Source: Persicitalea sp964500445
GTDB taxonomy: Bacteria > Bacteroidota > Bacteroidia > Cytophagales > Spirosomataceae
Direction: 5' to 3'
Assembly (NCBI GenBank): GCA_964500445.1
Contig: CAZCOG010000007.1
Span: 1-64,000 of the forward strand
DNA: 64,000 nucleotides
Below, piece after piece: positions 1-9,649 of this stretch (positions are counted from its first letter, which is position 1; every line of letters begins with the position of its first letter). The notes under the pieces are model-generated. The model was not told where the DNA came from, searched no databases, and was given only the letters and a program-made list of their open reading frames with translations. A program made the translations under genes and the position numbers.

Positions 1-160
1 TTATAATTGTATTCAACTATGTTTTCTCCTGGCTTTTAGTACATAATCCCCTCTTCACATTATTGCTATCTTTCGTCCCCGAATTTCCTTGCCCTAGTGA
101 CGAAAGTTCCCGGTAATCATGAACTGATGTTCATCAGTAAATATAGTGTGTGTATAGTGC

Positions 161-194
161 AAACAGCCTGTCAGCATTTGCCGACAGGCTGTTT
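161..194. terminator. bidirectional hairpin terminator
   Basis: A perfect 12-bp stem (161-172 pairs with 183-194) encloses a 10-nt loop. The stem starts with AAAC and ends with GTTT, so either strand gives a weak U-rich tail. It probably ends the efflux operon arriving on the minus strand, or a gene entering from the left edge. Confidence 0.6.
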
Positions 195-416
195 CTTGTC
201 CTGTTTCATATCAGAAAGTACCTTCGGGTGGCTCAGAATTAGCTTTTCGTATAGTCTATCCCGTTTCTTGAATGTGGTCTATCGATAACTTCCTGCCGGA
301 TGGTGAGAATGGCGCTTTTATTGACCTGCTCTACTCTTGTACCGACCTCCAACCCTTTACCAAATACTTTGAGTGTTTTGCTCCCTACTGCTTCCGGCGC
401 AAGGGCTTGTACACTA

Positions 417-482
417 ACTTTGAAATATCCAGCCCTCGACTTTGAAATATCCGACTCCCAACTTTGAAATATCCGGCAAGCG
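417..482. repeat. three 22-bp tandem repeats
   Basis: The 14-mer ACTTTGAAATATCC begins at 417, 439 and 461, exactly 22 bp apart; the 8 bases between copies differ. The array sits directly after the RND pump stop codon at 486. Spaced short repeats are known at the ends of IS21-type elements, and also as protein-binding iterons. No transposase is next to it in the window, so its origin is undecided. Confidence 0.8.
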
Positions 483-485
483 CGA

Positions 486-3400
486 CTATGCTTCCGCTCC
501 CGTTTCATCCAAATCCTTCCGTTCGTACGCCAACTTTCCGATGCTTGAAAATAACACGGGTACTACAAAAATGGCCAGCAGCGTTGCGGCGACCATGCCG
601 CCAAGTACCGTCCAGCCGATGGTCTGGCGGGCCGCTGCCCCCGCACCACTTGAAAAAGCCAGAGGCAATACACCCAGAATGAAGGCCAGAGAAGTCATAA
701 TAATGGGACGAAGGCGCAACCGCACGGCCTCCATCGTAGCCTGCCGGATAGATTCGCCCTGATCGACGCGCTCCTTGGCGAATTCCACGATCAGGATGGC
801 GTTTTTGGCTGCCAGACCAATCAGGGTAAGTAGTCCGATTTGGGCGTAGATATTGTTGGAGAGAGTCTTGAATAAGGAAAGCGTGACAATAGCTCCAAAG
901 GCACCAATCGGCACAGCCAGCAGTACGGCGAAAGGTACCGACCAACTTTCGTAAAGGGCGGCCAGGAACAAAAACACAAAAAGGATCGACAGCCCAAAAA
1001 TGTACAGGGTACTCGATCCGGCATTGATTTCTTCCAGACTCAGCCCCGTGAATTCATAACCGTAACCGACGGGTAGTACTTTGGCCGCCACCTCGCGCAA
1101 CGCTTCGAGCGATTCACCACTACTATAACCGGGGGCCGGGTTACCGTTGAGTTCCGTAGAGCGGAAAAGGTTGTAGTGCGAAATAAGCGGCGCACTCTCT
1201 ACCATTTTATGCGTAACCAACGCGCTGACAGGTACCATCTGTCCGCCCTGATTGCGGACATAATACTTACCTAATGCGTCGATATTCTTCCGGAAGTTGG
1301 TGTCAGCCTGGGCCACAACGCGGAAATTCCGGCCATAAATTGAGAAGTCGTTGACATAGCGGCTCCCCAGGTACGTCTGTAAAGTACTGTATACTTCCGA
1401 CAACGAAACGCCCAACTGTTTCACCTTCGCGCGATCTACTTCCAGCTGATAGCCGGGAGTCTGGGCGGTGAAAAAGGAGAAGGCACCGCTGATCTCGGGA
1501 CGTTGGTTGGCAGCAGCGGTCATGTTTTTGACTACCTGCTCAAACTGCTTGATGTCGTCGTTACTTTCGCGCTGCTCGATCACGAAACTAAAACCACCCG
1601 TACGGCCCAGACCGGGAATCGCAGGCGGCGTAATGACCACCGTATTTGCTTCTTTCAGACCTCCGATTTTCTTGCGGATCGTCGCGGCCAGCCCTTCAAT
1701 TTTCAGAGAATCTTCTTTGCGATTACCCCAGTCTTCCAGTTGGCAGAAAATAGTGCCACTGTTGGACTTTGAGGCGAAAGTCACCACGTTTAGACCGCCC
1801 AAAGCAGCGTAGTGCTCGATGCCAGGCGTATTATCCAAGATCGTCATCAAAGTATCCAGCGTAGCAATACTACGGCTCGTGGAAGCCGCCTCGGGTAGTT
1901 CGTAGGTCAGGAAAATCCGCCCGCCGTCTTCCAGCGGGATAAAGCCACTGGGTTTGGTTTTGAATAAAAAGCCCGTCACCAGATACACACAAATCAACCC
2001 GACTATGACCAGGGGTGCCTTGCGAATTGACTTCTTTACCCCTTCGGAATAGTGGTCCGTCACCCGGCCAAACCAGGTATTGAACTTATAGAAGAATTTA
2101 TTCAAGCCTCGCGAATCTTCGCTGAGGTGCATGGGTTTCAGGAGTAGGGCGCACAGGGCAGGCGTGAGCGTCAGGGCCACAAACGCCGAAAGTGCTACCG
2201 AAATGGCGATGGTAATGGCGAATTGCTGATAAAGTCTTCCAACGATGCCCGGAATAAATCCTACCGGGACAAACACCGCCGCCAGAATCAGGGCAATAGC
2301 AATGACCGGACCCGAAATGTCCTTCATGGCTTTTTTGGTCGCTTCCTTCGCGGAAATGCCTTCTTCATCCATGTAATGCTGCACGGCTTCTACGACCACG
2401 ATGGCGTCGTCCACCACGATACCAATAGCCAGTACAAAGCCGAACATGGTCAGTGTGTTGATGGTAAAACCAAGTGGAATGAAGAAGATGAAAGTACCAA
2501 CGATCGACACCGGAATCGCCAACAGTGGAATGAGCGTCGCACGCCAGCTTTGCAGAAATAAGAACACGACCAGAATTACCAGCAGAAGTGCTTCGATCAA
2601 AGTCTCGACTACCTCTTCAATGGACACTTTTACCACCGATACAGCCTCGAAAGGTACCATGTAGTCGAGGTCGTTGGGGAAAGATGCCTTCAATTCCGCC
2701 ATTTTATCATAAACACCCTGCGCGGTCTCGAGACTGTTGCTGCCCGGGGCTTCGTACACCAGCAGGTAGCTGGCCCGCTTGCCATCGACGAATGAGTTGC
2801 TGTTATAGCTGAATTTTCCCAACTCTACTCGTGCTACGTCTTTTAAGTACACCAGCGAGCCGTCGCTGGGGCGCGTACGGATGATTACGTTACCAAATTC
2901 TTCTGCTGACGAAAGACGACTATTGGTGAAAACGGTATACTCGAATGTCTGATCGTCATTCTGGGGTGGTGCACCCACGGAACCCACCGCAACCTGCAGA
3001 TTTTGTTCCTGCAAAGCCGAAATCACTTCGGCGGAAGCAATACCCAACTGCGCCATTTTATCGGGTTGCAGCCATACCCGCATACTAAAATCGTCGGCGC
3101 GGCTGAAAATGTCACCCACCCCTTTCACCCGTAACAGGGCTTCCTTGACATAGATATTGGCGTAATTGTTAATAAAATTAACTCCGTGCGTTTCTTCGGG
3201 CGAATACATCGCCACGAGCATCAAAATACTGGGATTTCGCTTGCGGACGATCAGCCCCAGGCGTGTCACCTCGCTGGGTAGTTGGGGAGCCGCCACGCTG
3301 ACGCGGTTCTGCAAGTCCAGAGCGGCGATGTTTACATCCGTTCCTACTTCGAAGACCGCGTTGATGGACGTCCGGCCGTCGTTGGTGCTGGTGCTGGAAA

Positions 3401-3635
3401 GATAGCTCATGCCCGGCGTCCCGTTGACTTGGGTCTCGATGGGCGTAGTCACGGTTTGCTCTACTGTAGAGGCGTCAGCGCCCGTATAAGTACCCGTTAT
3501 CTGAACCGTTGGCGGCGTAATGTCGGGATATTGACTGATGGGTAGGCTGATAATCGCCAGTGTGCCCACCAGAAGAATTACCAGCGAAATGACGATGGCG
3601 AGAATGGGGCGGTTTATAAATCTATCTGCAAACAT
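486..3635 (-). CDS. RND efflux pump, HAE1 (AcrB-like) inner-membrane transporter
   Basis: Proton-driven inner-membrane pump that moves hydrophobic or amphiphilic compounds out through a periplasmic adaptor and outer-membrane channel. At 1049 residues it has the usual AcrB size. TM1 spans about residues 9-29, followed by the first periplasmic loop. The second membrane block carries the proton-relay Asp pair in GIVVDDAIVVVE (D409, D410). The protein ends with a short charged tail. It is the last gene of a minus-strand operon after the TolC-like gene (4974-6290) and the adaptor (3753-4886). No dedicated regulator lies next to it. The substrate cannot be read from the sequence; family assignment is secure. 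Confidence 0.95.
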   Translation of the reverse strand: MFADRFINRPILAIVISLVILLVGTLAIISLPISQYPDITPPTVQITGTYTGADASTVEQTVTTPIETQVNGTPGMSYLSSTSTNDGRTSINAVFEVGTDVNIAALDLQNRVSVAAPQLPSEVTRLGLIVRKRNPSILMLVAMYSPEETHGVNFINNYANIYVKEALLRVKGVGDIFSRADDFSMRVWLQPDKMAQLGIASAEVISALQEQNLQVAVGSVGAPPQNDDQTFEYTVFTNSRLSSAEEFGNVIIRTRPSDGSLVYLKDVARVELGKFSYNSNSFVDGKRASYLLVYEAPGSNSLETAQGVYDKMAELKASFPNDLDYMVPFEAVSVVKVSIEEVVETLIEALLLVILVVFLFLQSWRATLIPLLAIPVSIVGTFIFFIPLGFTINTLTMFGFVLAIGIVVDDAIVVVEAVQHYMDEEGISAKEATKKAMKDISGPVIAIALILAAVFVPVGFIPGIVGRLYQQFAITIAISVALSAFVALTLTPALCALLLKPMHLSEDSRGLNKFFYKFNTWFGRVTDHYSEGVKKSIRKAPLVIVGLICVYLVTGFLFKTKPSGFIPLEDGGRIFLTYELPEAASTSRSIATLDTLMTILDNTPGIEHYAALGGLNVVTFASKSNSGTIFCQLEDWGNRKEDSLKIEGLAATIRKKIGGLKEANTVVITPPAIPGLGRTGGFSFVIEQRESNDDIKQFEQVVKNMTAAANQRPEISGAFSFFTAQTPGYQLEVDRAKVKQLGVSLSEVYSTLQTYLGSRYVNDFSIYGRNFRVVAQADTNFRKNIDALGKYYVRNQGGQMVPVSALVTHKMVESAPLISHYNLFRSTELNGNPAPGYSSGESLEALREVAAKVLPVGYGYEFTGLSLEEINAGSSTLYIFGLSILFVFLFLAALYESWSVPFAVLLAVPIGAFGAIVTLSLFKTLSNNIYAQIGLLTLIGLAAKNAILIVEFAKERVDQGESIRQATMEAVRLRLRPIIMTSLAFILGVLPLAFSSGAGAAARQTIGWTVLGGMVAATLLAIFVVPVLFSSIGKLAYERKDLDETGAEA

Positions 3636-3708
3636 ATTATATTGTTCAGGGTATTTTCGTTCAGCGTTCTACGTAACCGGTTCAGGAGCCCGAAAACGAA
3701 GTATGAAT

Positions 3709-3738
3709 CTCCCGGCATGGGACGACCCACGCCGGGAG
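3709..3738. other. intercistronic hairpin in efflux operon
   Basis: Eight-bp GC-rich arms (CTCCCGGC 3709-3716 with GCCGGGAG 3731-3738) continue inward as TGGG/CCCA after one mismatch. There is no U-tract, so it is more likely an mRNA-stability or attenuation element than a terminator. It lies between the adaptor and pump genes. Confidence 0.5.
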
Positions 3739-3752
3739 GAACGCAGTACTTT

Positions 3753-4886
3753 TCACTTTGTGCCTTTGGAACTTTGTGCCTGTGTGCCTTTCACTACCTT
3801 ACTACCATTCTTCAACTTCTGTATTCCTTCCGTCACGATTTCGGCGCCGGCTTCCAGGCCTTCGCTAATGACGATCCGGTCACGAATCGTAGTTCCGGTC
3901 TGGACTTTTTGCTGGATAACGCTGTCGCCCTGAACGACGTACACAAAGTACTCGCCCATTTGCTCAACCAGCGCCTTTTTGGGAATCAGCAGCGAGCTAC
4001 CGCTACCATCTGTTTTCACGCGAACGTTGACGGTCATGCCCGCTTTGAGCATTCCGTTCGGGTTTGGGAAAACTAGACGAGTTTTGATCGTTCCGGTCTG
4101 GGCGTCCACCGCGCGGTCGAGTAGCTCGATTTTGCCCACAAACGGATATCTGCTTCCATCGGGCATGGTGAGTTGAAAAGTCGAGTCGCGCGGATTTTTG
4201 TTATGGGCCAGAAGCTTAGTGAAGCGCACAATTTCCTTTTGATCCACCCCAAAGTCCACAGCCATCGGATCGTCGGTGGATAACGTATTAAGCAAGGTTT
4301 GATTGGAGGTAACCAGTGCCCCTAACTGTACCTGGGAAATACCAATCGTTCCGGAAATCGGAGCGGAAACCGTCGTATATTTCAGGCCCGAGCGCGACTG
4401 CTGTACCGTGGCCTTGGCAGCCTGCACCTGCAACTTGGCGTTTTCGAGGCGAGCCAGAGAGTTATCAAGTACTTGCTTGGCAATGGCTTCGTTTTTGTCC
4501 AGCTCTATGTACCGTTCAGCATCTTTCTGGGCAAGCCGCTCGTTGGATTCTGCCACGCGCAGATTAGCCGTTGCCTGATCCACCGAAGCCTGCACCTGCT
4601 GCTGGTCAATCTGGTATAGCCGCTGCCCTTTGCGCACGTGCTGGCCATCCTCAAAGTACATCCCCGTCACATAGCCACTGGCCATGGCCCGCACTTCTAC
4701 TACTTTCAAAGCCTGCGCTGTGGCCGGATACTCATCGTAGGCTATGGCCTCGCCTTGCTCCACTTTGGTCGTGGCCACGGGTACTTCAGCGGGCGGTTTT
4801 GGTTTTTCTCCCTTGCCTCCACACGCTCCAAGGGTGGTGATACTGGCCAAAAACAATAGTCGAAAGAGTATTGATTGTTTATTCAT
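3753..4886 (-). CDS. RND efflux periplasmic adaptor lipoprotein (AcrA/MexA type)
   Basis: Membrane fusion protein that links the RND pump to the outer-membrane channel. The N-terminus is a lipoprotein signal with lipobox LGAC (Cys22), so the protein is likely anchored by a lipid. The order is the usual one: barrel-sandwich strand beginning VVEVRAMASGYV, an alpha-helical hairpin rich in Gln, Ala and Glu (about residues 100-170), the second lipoyl half near SAPISGTIG, a beta-barrel, and a membrane-proximal domain. Length (377) is typical. It lies 117 bp upstream of the pump gene and 87 bp downstream of the TolC-like gene, in one operon. Confidence 0.94.
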   Translation of the reverse strand: MNKQSILFRLLFLASITTLGACGGKGEKPKPPAEVPVATTKVEQGEAIAYDEYPATAQALKVVEVRAMASGYVTGMYFEDGQHVRKGQRLYQIDQQQVQASVDQATANLRVAESNERLAQKDAERYIELDKNEAIAKQVLDNSLARLENAKLQVQAAKATVQQSRSGLKYTTVSAPISGTIGISQVQLGALVTSNQTLLNTLSTDDPMAVDFGVDQKEIVRFTKLLAHNKNPRDSTFQLTMPDGSRYPFVGKIELLDRAVDAQTGTIKTRLVFPNPNGMLKAGMTVNVRVKTDGSGSSLLIPKKALVEQMGEYFVYVVQGDSVIQQKVQTGTTIRDRIVISEGLEAGAEIVTEGIQKLKNGSKVVKGTQAQSSKGTK

Positions 4887-4973
4887 GAAAAAATTATTGG
4901 GTATGTCCTGTTCAAATGACCGCAGAATGATACTGGCTGTTACGGAAAAAAGGAGTCGTTCTTGTGACAGCTG

Positions 4974-6290
4974 TTAATTTACAATTAATCCCAAAGCCCG
5001 CTCTACGTCAATTTTGCTGCTGATGGTCTGGTACTGGGCATTGATAAAGTTAAACTCCGCCGTCCGCAGGTCCGTCTGCGAAATCAGTACATCGAGGTAG
5101 GTTTTTACGCCCGACTTATACTGCAGCTGAATCACATCATAGACCTCGCGGGCCAGATCCACGTTTTCTTTCAGGGTTTGGTAGTTGATCCAGTCGCTTT
5201 TGTACTGGGCCAGTGCTCGCTGAAACTCGGTGTCGATATCATTTTGCAAGCCGGTTACGTCCCAGTCGGAGCGTTCGAACTGGAGCTCGGCGATACGAAT
5301 ATTCTGCCGCCGCTTGCCGCCCTGGTAAATCGGATAGCCGAGCGTCAGCCCGAAAAGTGAGTTCGGAAACGAGCGGCTGTATAACTGAGCAAACTCCTGG
5401 TTCTGGTAGTTAAGATTGTAGTTCAGGAAAAACGATACCGTCGGCAACAGACTCCAGCGGGCATAGTCGATTTCCGAGCGCAGCAGGCTGCGACGCGTTT
5501 GCAGCCGCTGGTACTCGATACGGTTTTGGTAGCTAACTACCTGGTTGGTATCCAGCGCGGCGTCCGCTTCAAGACGTGTACTATCGTAGGTGATTTCAAG
5601 TGGCTTATCCACCGGGTAGCCCATTTGGTTTTTCAGAACCGCTTCACGAGCCACTGCCTGCTGACGAGCCTGCTGGAGCTGAGCGGTGGCGTTATTCAGG
5701 GCTATGGTGGCTCGCTTATAATCAGTTTTATCTACGATCCCGCTTTTGAACTGATTGGTAGCATCTTTGAGGTTACGCGCCAGACGATCAATTTGTAGTT
5801 GAAGAATGGACTGTTGCTGGCGCGTGAGCAGCAAATCGTAAAACGCCTTGCTGACTTCTACCGTCACATTTATCTTTTGATTGACCGTATTTTGCGCGGC
5901 CTGGTAAAGTACATCCCGGGCCGTGCGATTGGCTAACAGCACATCGCGGTTAAAAATCGTTTGGTTCAGGGCCAGTGCCGCAGTAGACGAATTCGCCACA
6001 CCGGTCCTGATCTCACGCCTCGGCCCGGTAGGATCGTTGAGGTCGGGGAAAAGTACCACCGGAAGTTGCAGATAATGCTGAATGTTGTAAGTCAGTCCAA
6101 TTTGTGGATACCAGTCGGCAAGGCGGCTCTTGATGGTGCGGTCCACGATCTGTTCGTCGAGCTGCGCCTGCCGGATATCTACCTGATGCGCCAGCGCGTA
6201 TTGAATGCACTCTTCCAGTGTCGCGGAAGAATCCAATGAGTCGGCAAAATTTCCTTGGGCTTGAACAGGGCGGAACAGGATTCCAGACAA
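4974..6290 (-). CDS. TolC-family outer-membrane efflux channel
   Basis: Outer-membrane channel of the tripartite efflux system. The 438-residue frame has the two-fold TolC pattern of long Gln/Ala/Asn-rich helices and the typical opening TLEECIQYALAHQVDIRQAQ. The TTG at 6290 is the first usual start codon, but the frame stays open upstream to about 6368. That stretch codes a Lys followed by a long hydrophobic run, which looks like the front half of a signal peptide ending before PVQA/QG. The true start is therefore probably upstream at an unusual codon, or the start has been lost. First gene of the efflux operon; it is divergent from the small membrane ORF at 6558. Confidence 0.9.
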   Translation of the reverse strand: MSGILFRPVQAQGNFADSLDSSATLEECIQYALAHQVDIRQAQLDEQIVDRTIKSRLADWYPQIGLTYNIQHYLQLPVVLFPDLNDPTGPRREIRTGVANSSTAALALNQTIFNRDVLLANRTARDVLYQAAQNTVNQKINVTVEVSKAFYDLLLTRQQQSILQLQIDRLARNLKDATNQFKSGIVDKTDYKRATIALNNATAQLQQARQQAVAREAVLKNQMGYPVDKPLEITYDSTRLEADAALDTNQVVSYQNRIEYQRLQTRRSLLRSEIDYARWSLLPTVSFFLNYNLNYQNQEFAQLYSRSFPNSLFGLTLGYPIYQGGKRRQNIRIAELQFERSDWDVTGLQNDIDTEFQRALAQYKSDWINYQTLKENVDLAREVYDVIQLQYKSGVKTYLDVLISQTDLRTAEFNFINAQYQTISSKIDVERALGLIVN

Positions 6291-6557
6291 AAAAAGACCA
6301 TCGATGAATACGCGTATAAAAATAAAAAGTGATGTAGAGTAGAGTGCTTTTATGTATATTATTTATAGATTATAATAGATTAGTAAGTAGTTAATTATAA
6401 TCCCGAATGGTTATAGCAAGCAATAAGTTGATAGATGTTGAAACACCTAAATTAGACAATAGTTTCCCGTCAGCACTAAAAAAATATAAGCTTTGAATTT
6501 TGTCTCTGCTTTACTTTTATTTAATGTTGTTTAAGTACAAATTAAAAATAGAATTAT

Positions 6558-6752
6558 ATGGACTTCACAAACTTTATGATTCTGTATTTGTTAATCGTAG
6601 TTCAGGTCGGTGGGTATTTCTGGTTGCAAAAGGCCGCCCGCAGGGAAAGTAAATTCAAAAGCGTTTACCAATACATACTTGACTCATACATGGTCGTTAG
6701 CTTGTTGGCAATGGCCGTCCTTGAGCTGATCGTCATGGCTTTTCGTACCTGA
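6558..6752 (+). CDS. small membrane protein, hypothetical
   Basis: A 64-residue frame starting at ATG 6558, preceded by an A/T-rich leader typical of Bacteroidota starts. It has a hydrophobic segment at about residues 6-22, a basic loop (KAARRESKFK) and a second hydrophobic segment at about 44-61, suggesting two membrane helices. No family is recognised. It lies 33 bp before the T9SS-exported protein gene and could share its transcript. Confidence 0.5.
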   Translation: MDFTNFMILYLLIVVQVGGYFWLQKAARRESKFKSVYQYILDSYMVVSLLAMAVLELIVMAFRT

Positions 6753-6785
6753 AAACTACCCTATTTCGTCAACCAACTAATTCGT

Positions 6786-8795
6786 ATGAACAGAATTTTC
6801 GCGCTTTTTTGCCTGCTGTTTATAAGTACAGAAAGCGCTAATGCCGGAATTTCAGTTTCTTTTCCCACAAAAAACACGGTCATCCAGCGAAACCAGAACG
6901 ACCGCGGAACGCTGAGGATCGGCGGGGTACTTACGCTGCCTTATGACAAACTGGAGGCGAGGCTGGTTGCCCTGGCCGGAAACGGAGATAATGCCGAGAG
7001 GTGGATTCCGCTGAGTGTTCCCGATCGGCAGGGTATTTTCTTTGGATCGATCGAAGCCAGGGGCGGCTGGTACAAGTTGGAAATCAGAGGGTACTTAGGG
7101 GAGCAAATTACTGATTCGGTTTCGGTCCAGCCTTTGGGTATAGGGGAAGTTTTTCTGGTGGCCGGGCATTCCAACGCAATGGGGCTTCCTAACCTGGGAG
7201 CCAAAGATGCCATAGACCAGGTAGTTTCCTTCGATGCGCTTAATAAATTTCTTAGCATTGAAAACATTACGGTTGCTCCCGATGCGCCTATGCCGGCGCC
7301 GACATTCGAGCCGTTGAAAGCAACCCAGCGTATTTTTCCCTCCGGTGAGTCGGCCTGGTACTGGAGTGATTTAGGATCCATGCTGGTGGCGCGGCTGGGC
7401 GTACCGGTATTGTTCATGAACGCAGGCTGGGCGGCCGCCAATTCGGTCAATTGGCGGGAAACGGCTGACGGCCAGAACACCCAGAATGTGTATGTTGGCA
7501 AAAACTGGCCCAACCGCCAGCCGTACAGTAATCTTATAAATACGCTTCGCTATTATCACTCCTGGCTCGGTTTGCGGTCGGTACTTTGGTTTCATGGTGA
7601 GAATGATGCCGTTCATCTGAAAATTTCGAAGGAAGAATACTATCGGAACATCCGAAGGCTGATTGAGAAAACAAACCAGGATTTCGGGCGGGCGATTGGC
7701 TGGGCTATCGCGCTTTGCAGCGTGAGTTATAATGCGCCCAACCCGTATCTGCCTGTGATTGAAGCGCAGGCTCAATTGGCCGACACGCCCGGCCTGCGGG
7801 TGTGGCAGGGACCTTATGCCGATACGATTCAGGTACCTCGTCCCGCCCATGGTCATTTCGAAAACGTAAGAGGCGGGACGCAGGGACTTACTCAAATGGC
7901 TCAAGCCTGGAATCGCAGCTTATCTGACGCCTTTTTTAATCAGTCGCCTGCCTATACATCCGACGGCTTTTTGTTTACAGGCGTAGTTCCCCGTGCGGCC
8001 TCGCCCGGACAGTCGTTCTTATTACCTTATTATGCACAAGGTGTCAATACTTTTCAAACCGAGGTTCAATTACTAAGTACCCAGGGAGATTTTCTGGCCG
8101 TTATAGGTACTGGTTCACAAAATCCGCTAAGGGTGACTTTGCCTGATACGCTGCCGGAAGGCAGGTACTGTTTGCGCGTTGTGGCGCAGAATCCAACGAT
8201 GCCCGGCAATATCTCCGAACTATTTCAGGTAAGGAATGAACTACCCGCACCGCAACTGGTGAAGTCGATCGAAACGCAAATTGCCGGAAAGCGCCTTGAA
8301 GTCCATGCGCTATTAGCTGCACACCCTGATCTTGTCCAGATCACTGTCGAGCGCAGCGAGGATAGGGAAGCTTTTCTGGATTTAGGTGATATTCCGCTTT
8401 CATTCAATAAGAACTCATCCCGCCTGTATACTTTCACCGATGCCAGTCCTTTGCCCCAAACTACCTATTACCGCCTTCGGCTGCGTGACCAGGCAGGACA
8501 AATACAATACTCACCGACAATTGCCGTATTTCAGGGCGATAATCCGCCGGCTCTTACCGCCTTCCCCAACCCGGCCCCGTCTGGTGAGCCGATATACCTG
8601 CGCGTCGATCTTCCGCAGAAATTCGAATTCATGCTTACCGATGTGCAGGGCAAAAAAATTCCCGCTGACCTGACGGACAGCGGGATTATTGGCTTGCCAA
8701 TGCTGCGGGTGTCTCCCGCGGTGCAACCCGGTTTGTATTTTTTACAAATAAAGACGGATCAGACTACGCAAACTCAGCGCATCATGATTCGCTAG
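6786..8795 (+). CDS. T9SS-exported SGNH/sialate O-acetylesterase-like protein
   Basis: A 669-residue secreted protein. Residues 1-20 form a signal peptide ending ANA. A central domain resembles sialate O-acetylesterases (SASA/SGNH fold): the nucleophile block reads VAGHSNAMG with Ser129, and a second block reads WFHGENDA (about 269-275), like the family's WxxGE motif. The C-terminal 80 residues, starting near TAFPNPAPSGEPIYL and ending QRIMIR, match a type A T9SS sorting domain. The protein is thus probably exported through the type IX system and acts on acetylated glycans. Substrate is inference. The gene ends 2 bp from the convergent anti-sigma gene. Confidence 0.8.
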   Translation: MNRIFALFCLLFISTESANAGISVSFPTKNTVIQRNQNDRGTLRIGGVLTLPYDKLEARLVALAGNGDNAERWIPLSVPDRQGIFFGSIEARGGWYKLEIRGYLGEQITDSVSVQPLGIGEVFLVAGHSNAMGLPNLGAKDAIDQVVSFDALNKFLSIENITVAPDAPMPAPTFEPLKATQRIFPSGESAWYWSDLGSMLVARLGVPVLFMNAGWAAANSVNWRETADGQNTQNVYVGKNWPNRQPYSNLINTLRYYHSWLGLRSVLWFHGENDAVHLKISKEEYYRNIRRLIEKTNQDFGRAIGWAIALCSVSYNAPNPYLPVIEAQAQLADTPGLRVWQGPYADTIQVPRPAHGHFENVRGGTQGLTQMAQAWNRSLSDAFFNQSPAYTSDGFLFTGVVPRAASPGQSFLLPYYAQGVNTFQTEVQLLSTQGDFLAVIGTGSQNPLRVTLPDTLPEGRYCLRVVAQNPTMPGNISELFQVRNELPAPQLVKSIETQIAGKRLEVHALLAAHPDLVQITVERSEDREAFLDLGDIPLSFNKNSSRLYTFTDASPLPQTTYYRLRLRDQAGQIQYSPTIAVFQGDNPPALTAFPNPAPSGEPIYLRVDLPQKFEFMLTDVQGKKIPADLTDSGIIGLPMLRVSPAVQPGLYFLQIKTDQTTQTQRIMIR

Positions 8796-8797
8796 AC

Positions 8798-9649
8798 TTA
8801 CACCTGACCCATCACTACCATCGCATCCATGGTTGGGCTCGGTTTGCCGCCATCGTCTTCCAGCGTAATGGCAAAAGCCACCGCATTCGGCGAGCTGTTT
8901 TTCATTTTCAGCAATTTACCCCGGAAGTCATCGTCTATCATGCCCATATCCACGGGCTTGCCATCCACGATTGTCCATAGTTGATACTGTTTTCCAGTGG
9001 GCGGAGCTGGTAGATTCTGCACATCCAGCAGTACTTCGTTGGTTTTCTGATTCCAGAGAGCAACTACCTCGCTTTCAGGAGCACTTTCCAGACCCGGCAT
9101 CTTCACGATTTTAACGTCTGGATTGCGGTAGTTGGCGGCCAGGGCTTCGTTGTATTCAGCTCTTTGCTGCAAAGTATTCGTTCGCTCATTCAGGTTTTCT
9201 ACCTGGGAAGCAAGTTGCTCGTTTATGTCGCGGGCTGCCCCATACTGGTAAGCGGCCCAGGCTCCGAAAATCGCCAGTAAGACAGAGGCAGCTACCGCCA
9301 GCATCGCCCACAGAGGACGAGTGGCCGCAGGTTGCGGCTGAACGAACTGAACTTCGTTGTCACGAGCTGCCTCAGGCGAAGTCTCGGTTATTCCGGCTGC
9401 CGCTTCCGTAGCGGCAGCTAACGGACCAAATTTCATTTGGGCGAAAATGTTGTCTTTCACCCGGCTGGGTACTGGTACTCCGTGTTGCAGAGCGTATTGT
9501 TCGAGTGCTTTTTCAATTAGCTCGAGTTCTGCCTTCAACTCGGGATATACCCGAGTAAGGCATTCGACTTCCTGTTTTTCCTGCGGAGAGACTAAACCCA
9601 GCGCGTACTCTTCCAGGATTCCTGAATCTATGTAGGCTGAGATGTTCAT
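8798..9649 (-). CDS. anti-sigma factor, RskA-like
   Basis: Membrane-bound inhibitor of the ECF sigma factor encoded just upstream. The cytoplasmic N-terminus (about residues 1-75) has the zinc-free anti-sigma layout with YALGLVSPQEKQEVE. One membrane helix lies at about 113-135. A coiled-coil-like segment follows, and the C-terminal RskA domain has LPAPPTGKQYQLW. The start ATG overlaps the sigma gene stop by 4 bp, indicating translational coupling. In such pairs the anti-sigma holds the sigma factor at the membrane until a signal releases it; the signal is unknown here. Confidence 0.88.
   Translation of the reverse strand: MNISAYIDSGILEEYALGLVSPQEKQEVECLTRVYPELKAELELIEKALEQYALQHGVPVPSRVKDNIFAQMKFGPLAAATEAAAGITETSPEAARDNEVQFVQPQPAATRPLWAMLAVAASVLLAIFGAWAAYQYGAARDINEQLASQVENLNERTNTLQQRAEYNEALAANYRNPDVKIVKMPGLESAPESEVVALWNQKTNEVLLDVQNLPAPPTGKQYQLWTIVDGKPVDMGMIDDDFRGKLLKMKNSSPNAVAFAITLEDDGGKPSPTMDAMVVMGQV

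Larger units (their letters stand above)
1..485. other. intergenic stretch downstream of efflux operon
   Basis: No convincing gene is visible. The stretch holds a strong hairpin (161-194) and three 22-bp tandem repeats (417-482) just after the stop codon of the efflux pump gene. A minus-strand open frame at 239-508 overlaps both the repeats and the pump gene. It has a protein-like C-terminal half but no good start and no recognisable family, so I do not call it a gene. Confidence 0.5.

Noticed and set aside
417..482. Possible CRISPR array
   Set aside because: Units are 22 bp with only 8-bp spacers and three copies; too short for CRISPR and no cas genes nearby.
239..508. 89-residue minus-strand open frame with a protein-like C-terminal half
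   Set aside because: It begins inside the pump gene, runs through the 22-bp repeats and has no family match or start signal I can defend.
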